NCBI RefSeq assembly: GCF_006494425.1
Contig: NZ_VHIV01000002.1
Coordinates: forward strand, 744,001 to 808,000
Source: Bacillus dicomae
GTDB lineage: Bacteria; Bacillota; Bacilli; Bacillales; Bacillaceae_G
Length of the DNA: 64,000 bases
Direction of reading: 5' to 3'
This document shows positions 63,471 to 64,000 of this stretch, in pieces (position 1 is the stretch's first letter; every line of letters begins with the position of its first letter). A program made the translations under genes and the position numbers. The notes beneath the pieces were generated by a model. It searched no databases and had not been told where the DNA came from. It worked only from the letters and a program-made list of their open reading frames with translations.

Positions 63471-64000
63471 TTACCATTTTAATATGGAGAATCCATATGG
63501 AGGAAGTGTAACTTGTAATACACTTGCTTCCGCTGAAAATTCTTCGTTTGTATAAATATTAATGATTTTCTTTCCAGTAACATGGAGAGGGAGTGAAGCT
63601 GTAATGTCACTATTAGTCGGGTTTAAAACGAAAAAGATAGTTTCATCTTCATATGTTTTCGTATAAGAAATATAATTATATTCATCATTTGCTTCAATGA
63701 ATTGGAAAGTACCATGTCCTCCAAATGCTTTATACTGCTTTCGTAATGAAATTAATGTTTGTACATGTGTAAATAATAGATAATCTTGTTCTTTCGTATC
63801 CCAAACCATACATTTGCGGCAATCTGGGTCCATACCGCCGTCCATACCAATTTCGTCTCCATAATAAATACAAGGAGAGCCGATGAAAGAAAGGTGGAAT
63901 GTATAAAGTAACTTTAACTTATTTTTATTTCCGTTACATGTTGTCAATATTCTTGGTGTATCATGGCTGTCTAATAAATGAAATGCTGCTTCATTTACAT
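63471..64000 (-). CDS. GH13 maltodextrin hydrolase (neopullulanase-like), C-terminal part
   Basis: Open to the window edge, so the N-terminal part is missing. The visible 176 residues start VNEAAFHLLDSHDTPRIL, the GH13 region IV with the third catalytic Asp, followed by SPCIYYGDEIGMDGG, the Met/Gly loop of cyclomaltodextrinase/neopullulanase-type enzymes, and a C-terminal beta domain ending PPYGFSILKW. The reading frame is continuous from 64000. Likely cleaves maltodextrins; exact class needs the N-terminus. Confidence 0.9.
   Translation of the reverse strand, partial: VNEAAFHLLDSHDTPRILTTCNGNKNKLKLLYTFHLSFIGSPCIYYGDEIGMDGGMDPDCRKCMVWDTKEQDYLLFTHVQTLISLRKQYKAFGGHGTFQFIEANDEYNYISYTKTYEDETIFFVLNPTNSDITASLPLHVTGKKIINIYTNEEFSAEASVLQVTLPPYGFSILKW

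Noticed and set aside
63471-63947. Complete short GH13 gene starting at 63947
   Set aside because: The reading frame continues without a stop to base 64000 and contains GH13 region IV there, so it is the end of a larger gene cut by the window.
1-64000. Prophage, integrative element or transposase
   Set aside because: No integrase, capsid, transposase or attachment repeat was found; gene order is largely chromosomal core.

Overview
The window looks like core chromosome of a low-GC, spore-forming Firmicute of the Bacillus cereus group. The reasons are B. subtilis-type sporulation operons (dacF-spoIIAA-spoIIAB-sigF and spoVAA-AB-AC-AD-AEb-AEa-AF), strong AGGAGG-type ribosome binding sites, two S-box (SAM-I) leaders, the glcT-ptsG-ptsH-ptsI block, and a tandem dispersed repeat resembling the bcr1 family. 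I see no prophage, CRISPR array, rRNA, tRNA or transposase gene. I cannot separate B. cereus, B. thuringiensis and B. anthracis from this stretch.

Layout. 0-5.7 kb: end of a nucleoside salvage operon (pdp), a CorA-type metal transporter, an NCS2 purine permease, a SIMPL protein, a MarR regulator and a secreted protein. 5.7-9.2 kb: a YtrA-like GntR regulator, an ABC ATPase and two paralogous permeases behind a clear inverted-repeat operator. 9.3-19 kb: the forespore block, with dacF and the spoIIA operon (sigma-F and its switch), an NSS transporter with its tiny partner peptide, then spoVA (dipicolinate channel) behind a sigma-G-like promoter. 19-25.6 kb: a HAD phosphatase, ypuA, ppiB, an orphan ribT, ypuF, a YjcZ peptide, scpA/scpB and a secreted metallo-beta-lactamase-fold protein.

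25.8-34.9 kb: sugar metabolism. nagA-nagB-nagR breaks down N-acetylglucosamine 6-phosphate. glcT with its RNA antiterminator site controls ptsG, followed by the general PTS genes ptsH and ptsI. 34.9-41.4 kb: a probable spore-surface protein, a nitroreductase with a palindromic operator, a GGDEF protein, a secreted serine hydrolase, a 3-hydroxyisobutyrate-dehydrogenase-type enzyme, and dispersed repeats.

41.6-49.5 kb: the whole methionine salvage pathway. mtnW-X-B-D lie on the minus strand and mtnK-A on the plus strand, each behind an S-box; mtnE and mtnU are divergent between them. 49.5-60.4 kb: accessory-looking genes: YvrJ, 3-hydroxybutyrate dehydrogenase, a PadR regulator with two paralogous HAAS membrane proteins, a metzincin-like protein, Nudix, thiolase, an AAA ATPase, DUF4184, two lipoproteins, RDD, and an SDR that has lost its active site. 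60.4-64 kb: MsmX-type sugar ATPase and oligo-1,6-glucosidase, divergent across cre-like sites, then the C-terminal part of a GH13 maltodextrin enzyme running off the window.

The most notable non-routine signals are the exact YtrA-type operator, the tandem and internally deleted bcr1-like repeats, a palindrome overlapping a ptsH promoter, three PadR palindromes ahead of duplicated HAAS genes, the degenerate SDR, and the metzincin-like orphan. No wholly new system is obvious.
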